The position numbers and the translations under genes are program-made. Below, one piece after another: positions 8,189-16,228 of a DNA stretch of 64,000 nucleotides. Source of the DNA: Streptomyces sp. JH34 (GTDB taxonomy: Bacteria; Actinomycetota; Actinomycetes; Streptomycetales; Streptomycetaceae); contig NZ_JAJSOO010000001.1 in the NCBI RefSeq assembly GCF_029428875.1, positions 5,924,501 to 5,988,500 of the forward strand. Reading direction: 5' to 3'. The first letter of the stretch is position 1. Each line of letters begins with the position of its first letter. A model generated the notes under the pieces. That model searched no databases. It was not told the DNA's origin and was given only the letters and a program-made list of their open reading frames with translations.

Positions 8189-11100
8189 CAGCCGGTCGTG
8201 ACGGGCGCATCGTCACTTTCTACTCGTACAAGGGCGGCACCGGGCGCACCATGGCCCTGGCGAACACCGCCTGGATCCTCGCCGCCAACGGCAAGAGGGT
8301 GCTGGCCGTCGACTGGGACCTGGAAGCCCCCGGACTCCACCGGTTCTTCCATCCCTTCCTCGACCCCTCGACGCTCGGCGCCACCACCGGCGTGATCGAC
8401 CTGATCACCGAGTACGCCTGGGCCGCGACCAACCCGGCCCAGCGGGCCGACGACTGGCACCGCGACTACGCCCGCATCCAGCCGCACGCGGTCTCGCTCA
8501 CCCCCGAGGCGCTCGGCTGGGAGTTCCCGCGGGGCGGAACCCTCGACTTCGTCTCCGCCGGACGACAGAACCGCGAGTACTCCGCCACCGTCTCCACCTT
8601 CGACTGGGACAACTTCTACGACCGGCTCGGCGGAGGGCTCTTCTTCGACGCCCTGCGGGACGACATGAAGGCCAACTACGACTACGTCCTCATCGACAGC
8701 CGTACGGGCCTCAGCGACATCGCCGACATCTGCACCGTCCACCTCCCTGACGTGCTCGTCGACTGCTTCACCCTCAGCGACCAGTCCATCGACGGTGCGG
8801 CCTCCGTCGCCCGTCAGATCGCCGAGCGCTACACCGGCAGGCCCATCTCCATCTTCCCCGTCCCGATGCGCATCGACGAGGGCGAGAAGGAGAAGGCCGA
8901 CGCGGGCCGGGCCCTGGCCCGGCTGAAGTTCGACCGGCTGCCGCGTGACCTCTCGGGCGACGAACTCACCGCCTACTGGGGCGCGGTGGAGATCCCCTAC
9001 CGCCCCTACTACGCGTACGAGGAGACCCTGGCCACCTTCGGCGACGAGGCAGGACTCAGCAACTCCCTCCTGTCCGCCTTCGAGCGCCTCACCGCGGTCG
9101 TCACCCAGCAGGAGATCACCTCGATGCCGCAGGTGGGCGAGGAGGTCAGGCTGCGCATCCGCGACGCCTTCACCAGGCGCAGGCCCGCGCTGCCCGCCGA
9201 TCTCTTCCTCAGCTACGTGGCGGAGAACCGCATGTGGGCCGACTGGATCGAATCGGTCCTCACCCGGGCGGGGTTCCGGGTGGTGCCGCGCGACGTCTCC
9301 GCCGACACCGGCCCCGTGGACGCCGCGCAGGCGGCCGAGTCCGCGACCCGCACGGTCGTCCTGCTCTCCAGCGCCTATCTCAAGTCCCAGCGGGCCGTGA
9401 ACCTGTGGGAGAGGGCGGTCTCCGAGGATCCCGGTGGCGGACGGCGCCAGCTGCTGCCGCTCAGGGTCAGCGACGTCCGGCTGTCCGCGCCGTACATCGA
9501 CCGCAACCCGGTCGACCTGTTCCGGCTCGACGAGGTACACGCCACCACGGCCCTGATGCGCGCCCTGGACCGGCCGGTGCAGCTCGGCGACGGGATGTCA
9601 CCGGGCCCCCGCTTCCCGGGCACAGTGCCCCGGATCTGGAACGCCCCGCCCCGCAACCCCGGCTTCACCGGCCGCTCCCTCGTCCTGGAGCGGATGCGGG
9701 ACCAGCTCGGCGGGGGCATGGCCGTCGTGCTGCCGCAGCCGCAGACGCTGTACGGCCTGGGCGGCGTCGGCAAGACCCAGGTGGCCCTGGAGTACGTACA
9801 CCGCTTCATGGCCGACTACGACCTGGTGTGGTGGATATCCTCCGAGCAGATCGACGACGTGGTGGCCAGCCTCGCGGAACTCGCCGTACGCCTCGGGGCA
9901 CAGGGCGGCGACGACATGGCGGCCGCGTCCCACGAGGCCGTGGACCTGCTGCGGCGGGGTGTCCCCTCGGAACGCTGGCTGCTGGTGTTCGACAACGCCG
10001 ACGACCCCGAGCGCCTCAGCCGCTACTTCCCGCAGGGCGGCTCGGGCCACATCCTGGTCACGTCCAGGAACCAGACCTGGTCCCAGCACGGTGACGCCCT
10101 GCCCGTCGACGTGTTCCTCCGGGAGGAGTCGATCGAGCACCTCCAGCGCCGTGCGCCGGGACTGAGCGACGAGGACGCGGCCCAGGTGGCCACCGCTGTC
10201 GGTGACCTGCCGCTCGCGGTCGAACAGGCGGCGGCCTGGATCGCGGAGACCGCCACCCCCATCGACACCTACCTGGAGCAACTGGCCCGCCAGGCACCCC
10301 AGGTCCTCGCGCTGAACCAGCCGGCCGGATATCCGCAGCCCGTCGCGGCCACCTGGAACATCTCCATCGAACGCCTCAAGGAGCGGTCACCTGCCGCGGT
10401 GCGGCTGCTCCAGCTCTGCGCGTTCTTCGCTCCAGAGCCGATCTCCGCCAATCTCCTCTACAGCAAGGAGATGATCGAGGCGCTGAAGCCGTACGACGCC
10501 TCGCTCCAGGAGAAGCTGGTGCTGGGCCGGGTCATCAGGGAGATCGGCCGCTTCGCCCTCGCCAAGGTCGACCAGGTCTCGAACTCCATCCAGGTGCACC
10601 GCCTGGTGCAGGCGGTGATCAGGGCCCAGCTCAGCGAGGAGGAGCAGCGCGAGGCCAGGCACGTCGTCCACCGCATCCTGGCGGGTGCACGGCCCGACGA
10701 CGACGAGCCGATCGACAATCCGGAGACCTGGCCGCGTTTCGCCACGATCTGGCCGCATCTCGGCCCGTCGGACGCTCGCAACTGCAGGGAACCGGAGACC
10801 CGCCGGCTGCTGATCGACCGGGTGCGCTACCTGTGGAAGCGCGGGGACGTCAGGACCGCGGGCCGGCTCGGGGACGAGCTCCGCGACACCTGGCGGGACA
10901 TGCTGGGCAACGAGGACCTGCAGTACCTCTACCTCTGCTTCCACCTCTCCAACATCCTGCGGACCCGGGGCCGGTTCGTCGAGGCCAAGGAGCTCGACGA
11001 GGTGACCCTCGGGCGGCAGCGAAAGGTGCTGGGGCCGGAGCATCCGCACACGTACATGACCACCAGCAGCCTGGCCATCGACCTGGGGCTGCTCGGCGAC

Positions 11101-12117
11101 TACACCAAGGCGATCGAGCTGGCGACCGCGGCACACGAGGGGTTCAGCCAGATCTTCCACGACCGGCATCCCCGTACGCTGGCCGCGGCCAACAACCTGG
11201 CGCTGAACCTGCGGAGTGTCGGGCAGTACGCACGCGCCAGGGAGATCGACCAGGACGTCTACGACCTGCGGTCCGAGGTCCTGGGTCCCGAGCATCCGTA
11301 CAGCCTTTCCTCCGCGATGTCGCTTGCCCGTGACCTGCGTGAGGTGGGGCGGTACGAGGACTCGGTGGGTCTGCTCAGCCGGACGTACGACTCCTACAAG
11401 GCCACGCTCGGGCGGACCTACCCCACCACGCTCAGCGCCGCCAAGAGCCTGGCGGTCTCCCTGCGCAGGGCGGGGCTGCTGGAGGACGCCCGCAGGCTCA
11501 CGGTGGCCACCCGGGCCAGGTACCGGGCCAAGTACACCGTCGCCAACCCCGACTCGCTCGCGTGCGACCTCAACATGGCGGCCGACCTGTTCGCCGCGGG
11601 GGAGACCACCGAGGCCAGGGATGCCGCGCAGGAGGTGGTGGACCAGTACATGAAGGTGCCGGGGGAGCAGCATCCCTACACCCTCGCCGCGCAGAACAAC
11701 CTCGGCGTCTACCTCTCGGGGACCGGGGCGCCTGTGGAGGCCGAGAGGCTGCTGACGCGGGTGGTCGCCTCCATGCGCGAGGTGTTCGGACGGGAGCACC
11801 CGAACACGCTGTTCTCGGTGATGAACCTCGCCAACGCCACAGCCGACCGGGGCGAGCTCGGGATCGTGCTGGAGACGGAGCGCACCGTGGCGGGTCAGCT
11901 GCGGGAGGTGCTCGGGGCGCACCATCCGGAGACCCTCGCCATGACCTCGAACCTCGCGGTCACGCTCGACGCGATGGGACGCGAGGACGAGGCGCTGAGG
12001 CTGCGGGCGGAGACCGGTGACGAACTGGCACGACAGCTCGGCGACGACCACCCGCTGACCCGGATAGCGCGGGACGAGCGGAGGTTCCGGCGGGAACTGG
12101 AGCCGATGTCGCTGTGA
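8185..12117 (+). CDS. fxsT: FxsT-type STAND protein: MinD-like ATPase, TIR, NB-ARC and TPR repeats
   Basis: A 1310-residue protein. Residues 8-330 form a MinD/ParA-like ATPase with the deviant Walker A YKGGTGRT (Lys16). Residues 339-460 are a second TIR-like domain (LFLSYV). Residues 500-800 are an NB-ARC NTPase with Walker A GLGGVGKT (Lys530) and Walker B LLVFDNADD (Asp603). From about 940 to the end run nine TPR-like repeats of exactly 42 residues. The combination TIR, NB-ARC and repeats is that of NLR-like sensors; the name follows the tetratricopeptide protein of FxSxx-COOH cassettes. The ATG at 8185 overlaps the fxsC stop, so the frame open further upstream is not used. A 24-base-pair hairpin ends the operon. 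Its role (sensing, secretion or immunity) is unknown. Confidence 0.9.
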   Translation: MTAGRDGRIVTFYSYKGGTGRTMALANTAWILAANGKRVLAVDWDLEAPGLHRFFHPFLDPSTLGATTGVIDLITEYAWAATNPAQRADDWHRDYARIQPHAVSLTPEALGWEFPRGGTLDFVSAGRQNREYSATVSTFDWDNFYDRLGGGLFFDALRDDMKANYDYVLIDSRTGLSDIADICTVHLPDVLVDCFTLSDQSIDGAASVARQIAERYTGRPISIFPVPMRIDEGEKEKADAGRALARLKFDRLPRDLSGDELTAYWGAVEIPYRPYYAYEETLATFGDEAGLSNSLLSAFERLTAVVTQQEITSMPQVGEEVRLRIRDAFTRRRPALPADLFLSYVAENRMWADWIESVLTRAGFRVVPRDVSADTGPVDAAQAAESATRTVVLLSSAYLKSQRAVNLWERAVSEDPGGGRRQLLPLRVSDVRLSAPYIDRNPVDLFRLDEVHATTALMRALDRPVQLGDGMSPGPRFPGTVPRIWNAPPRNPGFTGRSLVLERMRDQLGGGMAVVLPQPQTLYGLGGVGKTQVALEYVHRFMADYDLVWWISSEQIDDVVASLAELAVRLGAQGGDDMAAASHEAVDLLRRGVPSERWLLVFDNADDPERLSRYFPQGGSGHILVTSRNQTWSQHGDALPVDVFLREESIEHLQRRAPGLSDEDAAQVATAVGDLPLAVEQAAAWIAETATPIDTYLEQLARQAPQVLALNQPAGYPQPVAATWNISIERLKERSPAAVRLLQLCAFFAPEPISANLLYSKEMIEALKPYDASLQEKLVLGRVIREIGRFALAKVDQVSNSIQVHRLVQAVIRAQLSEEEQREARHVVHRILAGARPDDDEPIDNPETWPRFATIWPHLGPSDARNCREPETRRLLIDRVRYLWKRGDVRTAGRLGDELRDTWRDMLGNEDLQYLYLCFHLSNILRTRGRFVEAKELDEVTLGRQRKVLGPEHPHTYMTTSSLAIDLGLLGDYTKAIELATAAHEGFSQIFHDRHPRTLAAANNLALNLRSVGQYARAREIDQDVYDLRSEVLGPEHPYSLSSAMSLARDLREVGRYEDSVGLLSRTYDSYKATLGRTYPTTLSAAKSLAVSLRRAGLLEDARRLTVATRARYRAKYTVANPDSLACDLNMAADLFAAGETTEARDAAQEVVDQYMKVPGEQHPYTLAAQNNLGVYLSGTGAPVEAERLLTRVVASMREVFGREHPNTLFSVMNLANATADRGELGIVLETERTVAGQLREVLGAHHPETLAMTSNLAVTLDAMGREDEALRLRAETGDELARQLGDDHPLTRIARDERRFRRELEPMSL
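11041..12053 (+). repeat. Nine 126-base repeat units encoding TPR-like motifs in fxsT
   Basis: The HPxT-like anchor codons recur at 11041, 11167, 11293, 11419, 11545, 11671, 11797, 11923 and 12049, always 126 bases apart with no gain or loss of a codon. Units have diverged in sequence, and the anchor is altered at 11419 (TYPTT) and 11545 (ANPDS). The perfect register fits kinesin-light-chain-type TPRs. Confidence 0.85.
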
Positions 12118-12118
12118 T

Positions 12119-12169
12119 ACGGAGGTGTCCCGGTCCCGGCTCTCGGAGCCGGGGCCGGGACACCTCCGT
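12119..12169. terminator. Bidirectional terminator between fxsT and the alpha/beta hydrolase
   Basis: A 24-base-pair stem (12119-12142 with 12146-12169, one G-U pair) closed by a three-base loop fills the gap between two convergent genes. It ends one base after the fxsT stop region and just before the hydrolase stop. No T tract is present on either side. Confidence 0.8.
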
Positions 12170-12174
12170 CAGCG

Positions 12175-13107
12175 TCAGCAGGCGGCGGCGTCCCCTGCTT
12201 CCCCCTCGTCCAGCAACCAGTTGAGAATGGACGGCAGCACGGACAGCGCGTCGAAGTGCGCCGCCGCCGGTTCCAGTACGGCGGTGGCGCCCGGGATCTG
12301 TTCGGCCAGCCAGCGGGAGTGGCCCACGGGGGAGAACACGTCCTTGACGCCGTGCCACAGCATCACCGGGCACCTGATGTCCGCGGGGTCGAACCCCCAC
12401 GGCCTGCAGAACGCGAGCGCGTCGTCGATCCAGCCGTACGCCGACGTGCGCAGCCCCTCGCGGAAGTTGGCGAGGAGCATGGTGCGGATACCGGCGTCGT
12501 TGACCACGGTCCGGTCGGAGTCGGTCAGTTCCCGCCGGAGGTCGTCCAGGAGCCGGACCGGGTTCTGCCGGATCTCCGCCGAGCGGCTGATGAAGGACTC
12601 CGCCAGCCCGTCCGGATCCGCCACGGCCCGGGAGTAGGCGAGCACGTTCGACGCGGCCATCCCGTCGAACCAGTCGAGTCCTTCGGCGTCCCTCGGGGCC
12701 AGACTGACCAGAGCCGCGCTCCTGGTGACGCGGTCCGGCATCAGCGCCGCGCAGGCCAGTGCGTGCGGGGCGCCGCCGGAGCGCCCGACCACCGCGAACC
12801 GCTCCAGGCCGAGCGAGTCGGCGATCGCCCGTACGTCCTCGATGACGTCCCTCACCCTGCGCCCCGGCAGCCGGTCGGATCCGCCGTATCCCGGCCGGTC
12901 GTAGCTGATCAGCTGCATCCTCCGCTGGTAGAGGACCATCCCGCGCGGAGCGGGACCCAGCCGGCTGCCGGGCATGCCGTGCAGGAGGAACACCGGTCTG
13001 CCTCGGGGGTCCCCCTGACGCTCGACCAGCAGATGCCGTCCGTCCGCCACGCGCACCCGACTTCGCACGCCGCTCCTCCGCTCGGTCATTCCATCCGCAC
13101 CGGGCAT
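12175..13107 (-). CDS. Alpha/beta hydrolase
   Basis: A cytosolic alpha/beta hydrolase of about 310 residues without a signal peptide. The oxyanion region FLLHGMPGSR, YDRPGYGGSD and the nucleophile elbow GRSGGAP (Ser between Arg and Gly) are clear. The Asp and His of the triad are probably in WHGVKDVFSP and AAAHFDA near the C-terminus. These motifs resemble haloperoxidase- or epoxide hydrolase-like esterases; the substrate cannot be named. ATG codons at 13107 and 13089 are both possible starts, neither with a good ribosome site. It runs toward fxsT and is unlikely to belong to that operon. Confidence 0.8.
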   Translation of the reverse strand: MPGADGMTERRSGVRSRVRVADGRHLLVERQGDPRGRPVFLLHGMPGSRLGPAPRGMVLYQRRMQLISYDRPGYGGSDRLPGRRVRDVIEDVRAIADSLGLERFAVVGRSGGAPHALACAALMPDRVTRSAALVSLAPRDAEGLDWFDGMAASNVLAYSRAVADPDGLAESFISRSAEIRQNPVRLLDDLRRELTDSDRTVVNDAGIRTMLLANFREGLRTSAYGWIDDALAFCRPWGFDPADIRCPVMLWHGVKDVFSPVGHSRWLAEQIPGATAVLEPAAAHFDALSVLPSILNWLLDEGEAGDAAAC

Positions 13108-13504
13108 CAACTACCCGTTGTGTACTGCCAGTTCGATGATGACCTATCGGAAGCGATACCGGCACTCCCTGTCGGCACGCGCCGGTGGTGTTCGGGACGT
13201 TCGGAGGCACTCGGTGGCGTTCGGCTTCAGGAACGCTCTCCGCGACATCCGGACTCCGGGCGCGATTACAGGACAGGACTGGTCCTCACCCGGTGCCGAC
13301 CCTCCGTCGCACCGGGTGTTCGCAATAGGAACCGACGTGGTGGGACGTCCGGCTTGTGAACGCCCCGCGTGCGAACCGTTGTCGTCGTGTGCGCGTCCGG
13401 AAGTCGACCTTGTGTGCTATCGGCCGCATGGGAATAGTGGGCGCCCCATCCTCCGTGTTCCGGACACCCCACTTGTCCGTGCACGGCCCCACAGGAGGTC
13501 GAAG
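13108..13504. other. Intergenic region between the hydrolase and sprD
   Basis: About 400 bases without a gene. It holds a candidate sprD promoter (TTGTGT at 13410-13415, 17 bases, AATAGT at 13433-13438), the sprD ribosome site AGGAGG at 13493-13498, and a short direct repeat CGGTGGYGTTCGG at 13183-13195 and 13212-13224 that could be a regulator site. The open frame that runs into sprD from upstream has no protease-like sequence and is not used. Confidence 0.5.
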
Positions 13505-14590
13505 TTGAAGCACCGACGCATATCCAGGAAGCGCACGGCGATGGCCGGATCGGCCGTACTCGCCGTGGTCGCGGCAGGGGTGACGTTCCAGACTGCGAAC
13601 GCCAGTGACGACGTTCCCCAGTTCACCGCCAAGACCCTCGACGCGGAGTCGGCCGGAAGTCTCGCCGCCACCCTGGGCAAGTCCCTGAGTGGTGACACCG
13701 CGGGCTCGTACTACGACGCCGAGGCCAAGAACCTCGTCGTGAACGTCGTCGACCAGGCGGCGGCCGAGCAGGTCCGTCAGGCGGGCGGCAAGGCCAGACT
13801 GGTCGAGAACACGCTCGCCGAGCTGACGACCGCCCGGCAGACCCTCACCGACAAGGCGACCATCCCCGGCACCTCCTGGGCCGTCGACCCGGTCAGCAAC
13901 AAGGTGATCGTCACCGCCGACCGCACGGTCGACGGAGCGGACTGGGACAAGCTCAGCAAGGTGGTCGAGGGGCTCGGCTCCAAGGCCGAGCTCAACAAGT
14001 CCGCAGGGGAGTTCAAGCCGCTGATCGCGGGCGGCGACGCGATCTGGGGCAACGGCGGCCGCTGCTCGCTGGGCTTCAACGTGGTCAAGGGCGGCGAGCC
14101 GTACTTCCTCACCGCCGGCCACTGCACCGAGTCGATCACCAGCTGGTCCGACTCGCAGGGCGGCTCGGAGATCGGTGCCAACGAGGGATCCAGCTTCCCG
14201 GACAACGACTACGGCTTGGTCAAGTACACCTCGGACGTGGAGCACCCCAGCGAGGTCGACCTCTACGACGGCTCCACCCAGGCGATCACCAAGGCGGGCG
14301 ACGCGACCGTCGGCATGTCGGTGACCCGCAGCGGCTCCACCACCCAGGTCCACGACGGTGAGGTCACCGCCCTGGACGCCACGGTCAACTACGGCAACGG
14401 CGACATCGTCAACGGCCTCATCCAGACCACGGTCTGCGCCGAACCGGGCGACAGCGGTGGCTCGCTGTTCTCGGGCGACACCGCGATCGGGCTGACCTCG
14501 GGCGGCAGCGGCGACTGCTCCGCCGGCGGCGAGACGTTCTTCCAGCCTGTGCCCGAGGCGCTGGCGGCGTACGGCGCCGAGATCGGCTGA
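13505..14590 (+). CDS. sprD: Streptogrisin D-type serine protease precursor
   Basis: A 361-residue secreted preproprotease of family S1. The TTG at 13505 is chosen because AGGAGG lies six bases upstream and it gives a clean signal peptide (KHRRISRKR, hydrophobic core, then ANAS). The propeptide is longer than in sprB, about 140 residues, with two wing-like segments as in alpha-lytic protease relatives. The mature form should begin at Ile174 in LIAGGDAIW, leaving 188 residues, as in S. griseus protease D. The triad is in TAGHC, NDYGLV and GDSGGS. Its closest relative in the window is sprB about 11 kb away. A 13-base-pair terminator follows. Confidence 0.92.
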   Translation: MKHRRISRKRTAMAGSAVLAVVAAGVTFQTANASDDVPQFTAKTLDAESAGSLAATLGKSLSGDTAGSYYDAEAKNLVVNVVDQAAAEQVRQAGGKARLVENTLAELTTARQTLTDKATIPGTSWAVDPVSNKVIVTADRTVDGADWDKLSKVVEGLGSKAELNKSAGEFKPLIAGGDAIWGNGGRCSLGFNVVKGGEPYFLTAGHCTESITSWSDSQGGSEIGANEGSSFPDNDYGLVKYTSDVEHPSEVDLYDGSTQAITKAGDATVGMSVTRSGSTTQVHDGEVTALDATVNYGNGDIVNGLIQTTVCAEPGDSGGSLFSGDTAIGLTSGGSGDCSAGGETFFQPVPEALAAYGAEIG

Positions 14591-14619
14591 CCCACGGTTC
14601 CGGCTCCTGACGGCCGGCT

Positions 14620-14660
14620 AGCCCGCCCCTCGAATACGCTGTGCGAGGGGCGGGCTTTCG
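14620..14660 (+). terminator. Rho-independent terminator after sprD
   Basis: A perfect 13-base-pair stem (14620-14632 with 14644-14656) with an 11-base loop, followed by TTTCG, lies 30 bases after the sprD stop. Confidence 0.8.
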
Positions 14661-14885
14661 CTGCCCCCGGCACTGCACCGGCCAGGAGCGACGACGGGGC
14701 CGCCGATGTCGCGGCGTGGTCGGGTGTGTTCCGCGGCGGTCGGAGCAGGAGCGCGGCCGGGTGCCGTACATGGGCGGGCCTCGTCCTGTCAGGTGTGCGC
14801 GGCGGAGCGCCCATGATGACCACGCGGTCGAGCCGCCCCGGAAAATCCCTGGCGCACCCACCGGTACGCCCTTAGGCTGCCGCCC

Positions 14886-14912
14886 ATGAATCCCTGTCAG
14901 ATCTACGGCTGA
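14886..14912 (+). CDS. Putative eight-residue leader peptide upstream of the macrolide glycosyltransferase
   Basis: ATG at 14886 opens an ORF reading MNPCQIYG with a stop at 14910-14912, about 130 bases before the glycosyltransferase start. Its last codons form the left arm of a long predicted stem with the sequence just before the glycosyltransferase ribosome site. Leader peptides of this size control many macrolide resistance genes by ribosome stalling, so the same is inferred here. No strong ribosome site is seen before the ATG, and the peptide matches no known stalling motif that I recognise. Coding status is unproven. Confidence 0.4.
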   Translation: MNPCQIYG

Positions 14913-15027
14913 CACCGGACGGGGCAGTGCCCCCGTTCCCGTGCCGCGCACCCGTGCGCGCTCCCCGGCAGGCTGCGCCCCGGGTGGCGGCGTGCCGGTC
15001 CGGTGTGTCCTTCTCGCCGTAGACCTG
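14898..15027 (+). promoter_or_regulatory. Candidate attenuator structure in the leader of the glycosyltransferase
   Basis: CAGATCTACGGC at 14898-14909 pairs at 11 of 12 positions with 15016-15027, and ACACCGGAC at 14912-14920 pairs perfectly with 14998-15006. Together they would hold the region just before the start codon in a long stem. Competing local hairpins exist: GTCAG/CTGAC at 14896-14900 and 14909-14913, and GGGGC/GCCCC at 14921-14925 and 14929-14933. This arrangement of alternative stems overlapping a leader ORF is what attenuators look like. Confidence 0.45.
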
Positions 15028-15043
15028 AAACGAGTGATTCCGT

Positions 15044-16219
15044 ATGTCCCGTCGCCGTGCCCACATCGCGATGATCGGCATCCCGATCGTCAGCCATGTC
15101 CTGCCGAGCCTCGAGATCCTGCGTGAGCTGGTGGCCCGCGGCCACCGGGTGACGTATGCCAACGACCCCGCCGTGGCGGACCGGATCACGGCCACCGGTG
15201 CCGAGTTCGTCCCGTACGCATCCGGCCTGCCGTTCGTCGACAACGACTGGCCGGCCGACCCGATCGCCGCGATGGACCTCTTCCTCGACGAGGCAGTCCA
15301 GGCCCTTCCGCACCTGCGTGCCGCCTACGACCACGACAGGGCGGACCTCTACCTGTACGACATCGGTGCCTACGCCGCCCGCGCCCTCGCGGAGTCGCAG
15401 GGCAGGCCCGTCCTTCAGCTCTCCCCGACCTTCGTGGCCTGGGACGGCTACGCCGAGGAGATGGCGGCGGCCCTGTGGGAGCTGCCCGGCGCCGAGGCGT
15501 ACCGGGCGAAGTTCGCGCGGTGGCTCGCCTTGTCCGGGGCGGTCACCACGGACGTCGACGCGTTCTCCGGTCGGCCCGCGAGGGCCCTGGCGACGATCCC
15601 GAGGGCCATGCAGCCGCACGCGGACCGGGTCGACGCCGACGCGGTGTCGTTCGTCGGCCCCTGCTTCGGCTCGCGTACGGACCGGGACACCTGGACCCGG
15701 CCGGCCGGGGCGGAGAACGTGCTGCTGGTCTCCCTGGGCTCGGCGTACACGAAGCAGCCGGACTTCTACCGCCGGTGCCTGGAGGCGTACGGCGACCTGG
15801 CGGGATGGCACGTCGTGCTCCAGATCGGGAAGTACGTCGATCCCGACGAGCTGGGCGACATCCCGGGCAATGTCGAGGTGCACTCCTGGGTGCCCCAGTT
15901 GGCGATCCTGGAGCAGGCCGACGCGTTCGTCACGCACGCGGGGATGGGCGGCAGCGGTGAGGGGCTGTACACCGGTGTTCCCATGATCGCCGTCCCGCAG
16001 GGCGCCGAGCAGTTCATGAACGCGGACCGGCTGGTGGAGCTGGGCGTGGCCCGCCGCATCGACACGGCGGACGCCACCGCCGTGGCGCTGCGCACTGCGC
16101 TCACGGAACTCGTCGCCGACCCCGAGGTCGCCCGGCGCTCGGCACGGCTCCGTGCCGATGTCCGGGCGGAGGGCGGCACCGCCCGGGCCGTTGGTCTGGT
16201 CGAGGAGATGCTGGGCTGA
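15044..16219 (+). CDS. Macrolide-type glycosyltransferase (MGT family, GT1)
   Basis: A 391-residue GT-B enzyme. The N-terminal domain starts with AHIAMIGIPIVSHVLPSLEI, with the His of the acceptor site region, and the C-terminal domain has the nucleotide-sugar signature HAGMGGSGEGLYTGVPMIAVP followed by a Gln (GAEQ), typical of MGT and OleD/OleI-type enzymes. These transfer glucose from UDP-glucose to macrolides or flavonoids and inactivate the drug. As no macrolide cluster is visible, self-protection or detoxification is more likely than biosynthesis. It is preceded by a short leader ORF and a possible attenuator. The next gene is convergent and ends ten bases away. Confidence 0.85.
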   Translation: MSRRRAHIAMIGIPIVSHVLPSLEILRELVARGHRVTYANDPAVADRITATGAEFVPYASGLPFVDNDWPADPIAAMDLFLDEAVQALPHLRAAYDHDRADLYLYDIGAYAARALAESQGRPVLQLSPTFVAWDGYAEEMAAALWELPGAEAYRAKFARWLALSGAVTTDVDAFSGRPARALATIPRAMQPHADRVDADAVSFVGPCFGSRTDRDTWTRPAGAENVLLVSLGSAYTKQPDFYRRCLEAYGDLAGWHVVLQIGKYVDPDELGDIPGNVEVHSWVPQLAILEQADAFVTHAGMGGSGEGLYTGVPMIAVPQGAEQFMNADRLVELGVARRIDTADATAVALRTALTELVADPEVARRSARLRADVRAEGGTARAVGLVEEMLG

Positions 16220-16228
16220 CCCCCGGCC

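Noticed and set aside
13118..13504. Upstream extension of the sprD frame
   Set aside because: The region before TTG 13505 encodes no signal peptide or protease sequence, and the ribosome site AGGAGG is placed for the TTG.
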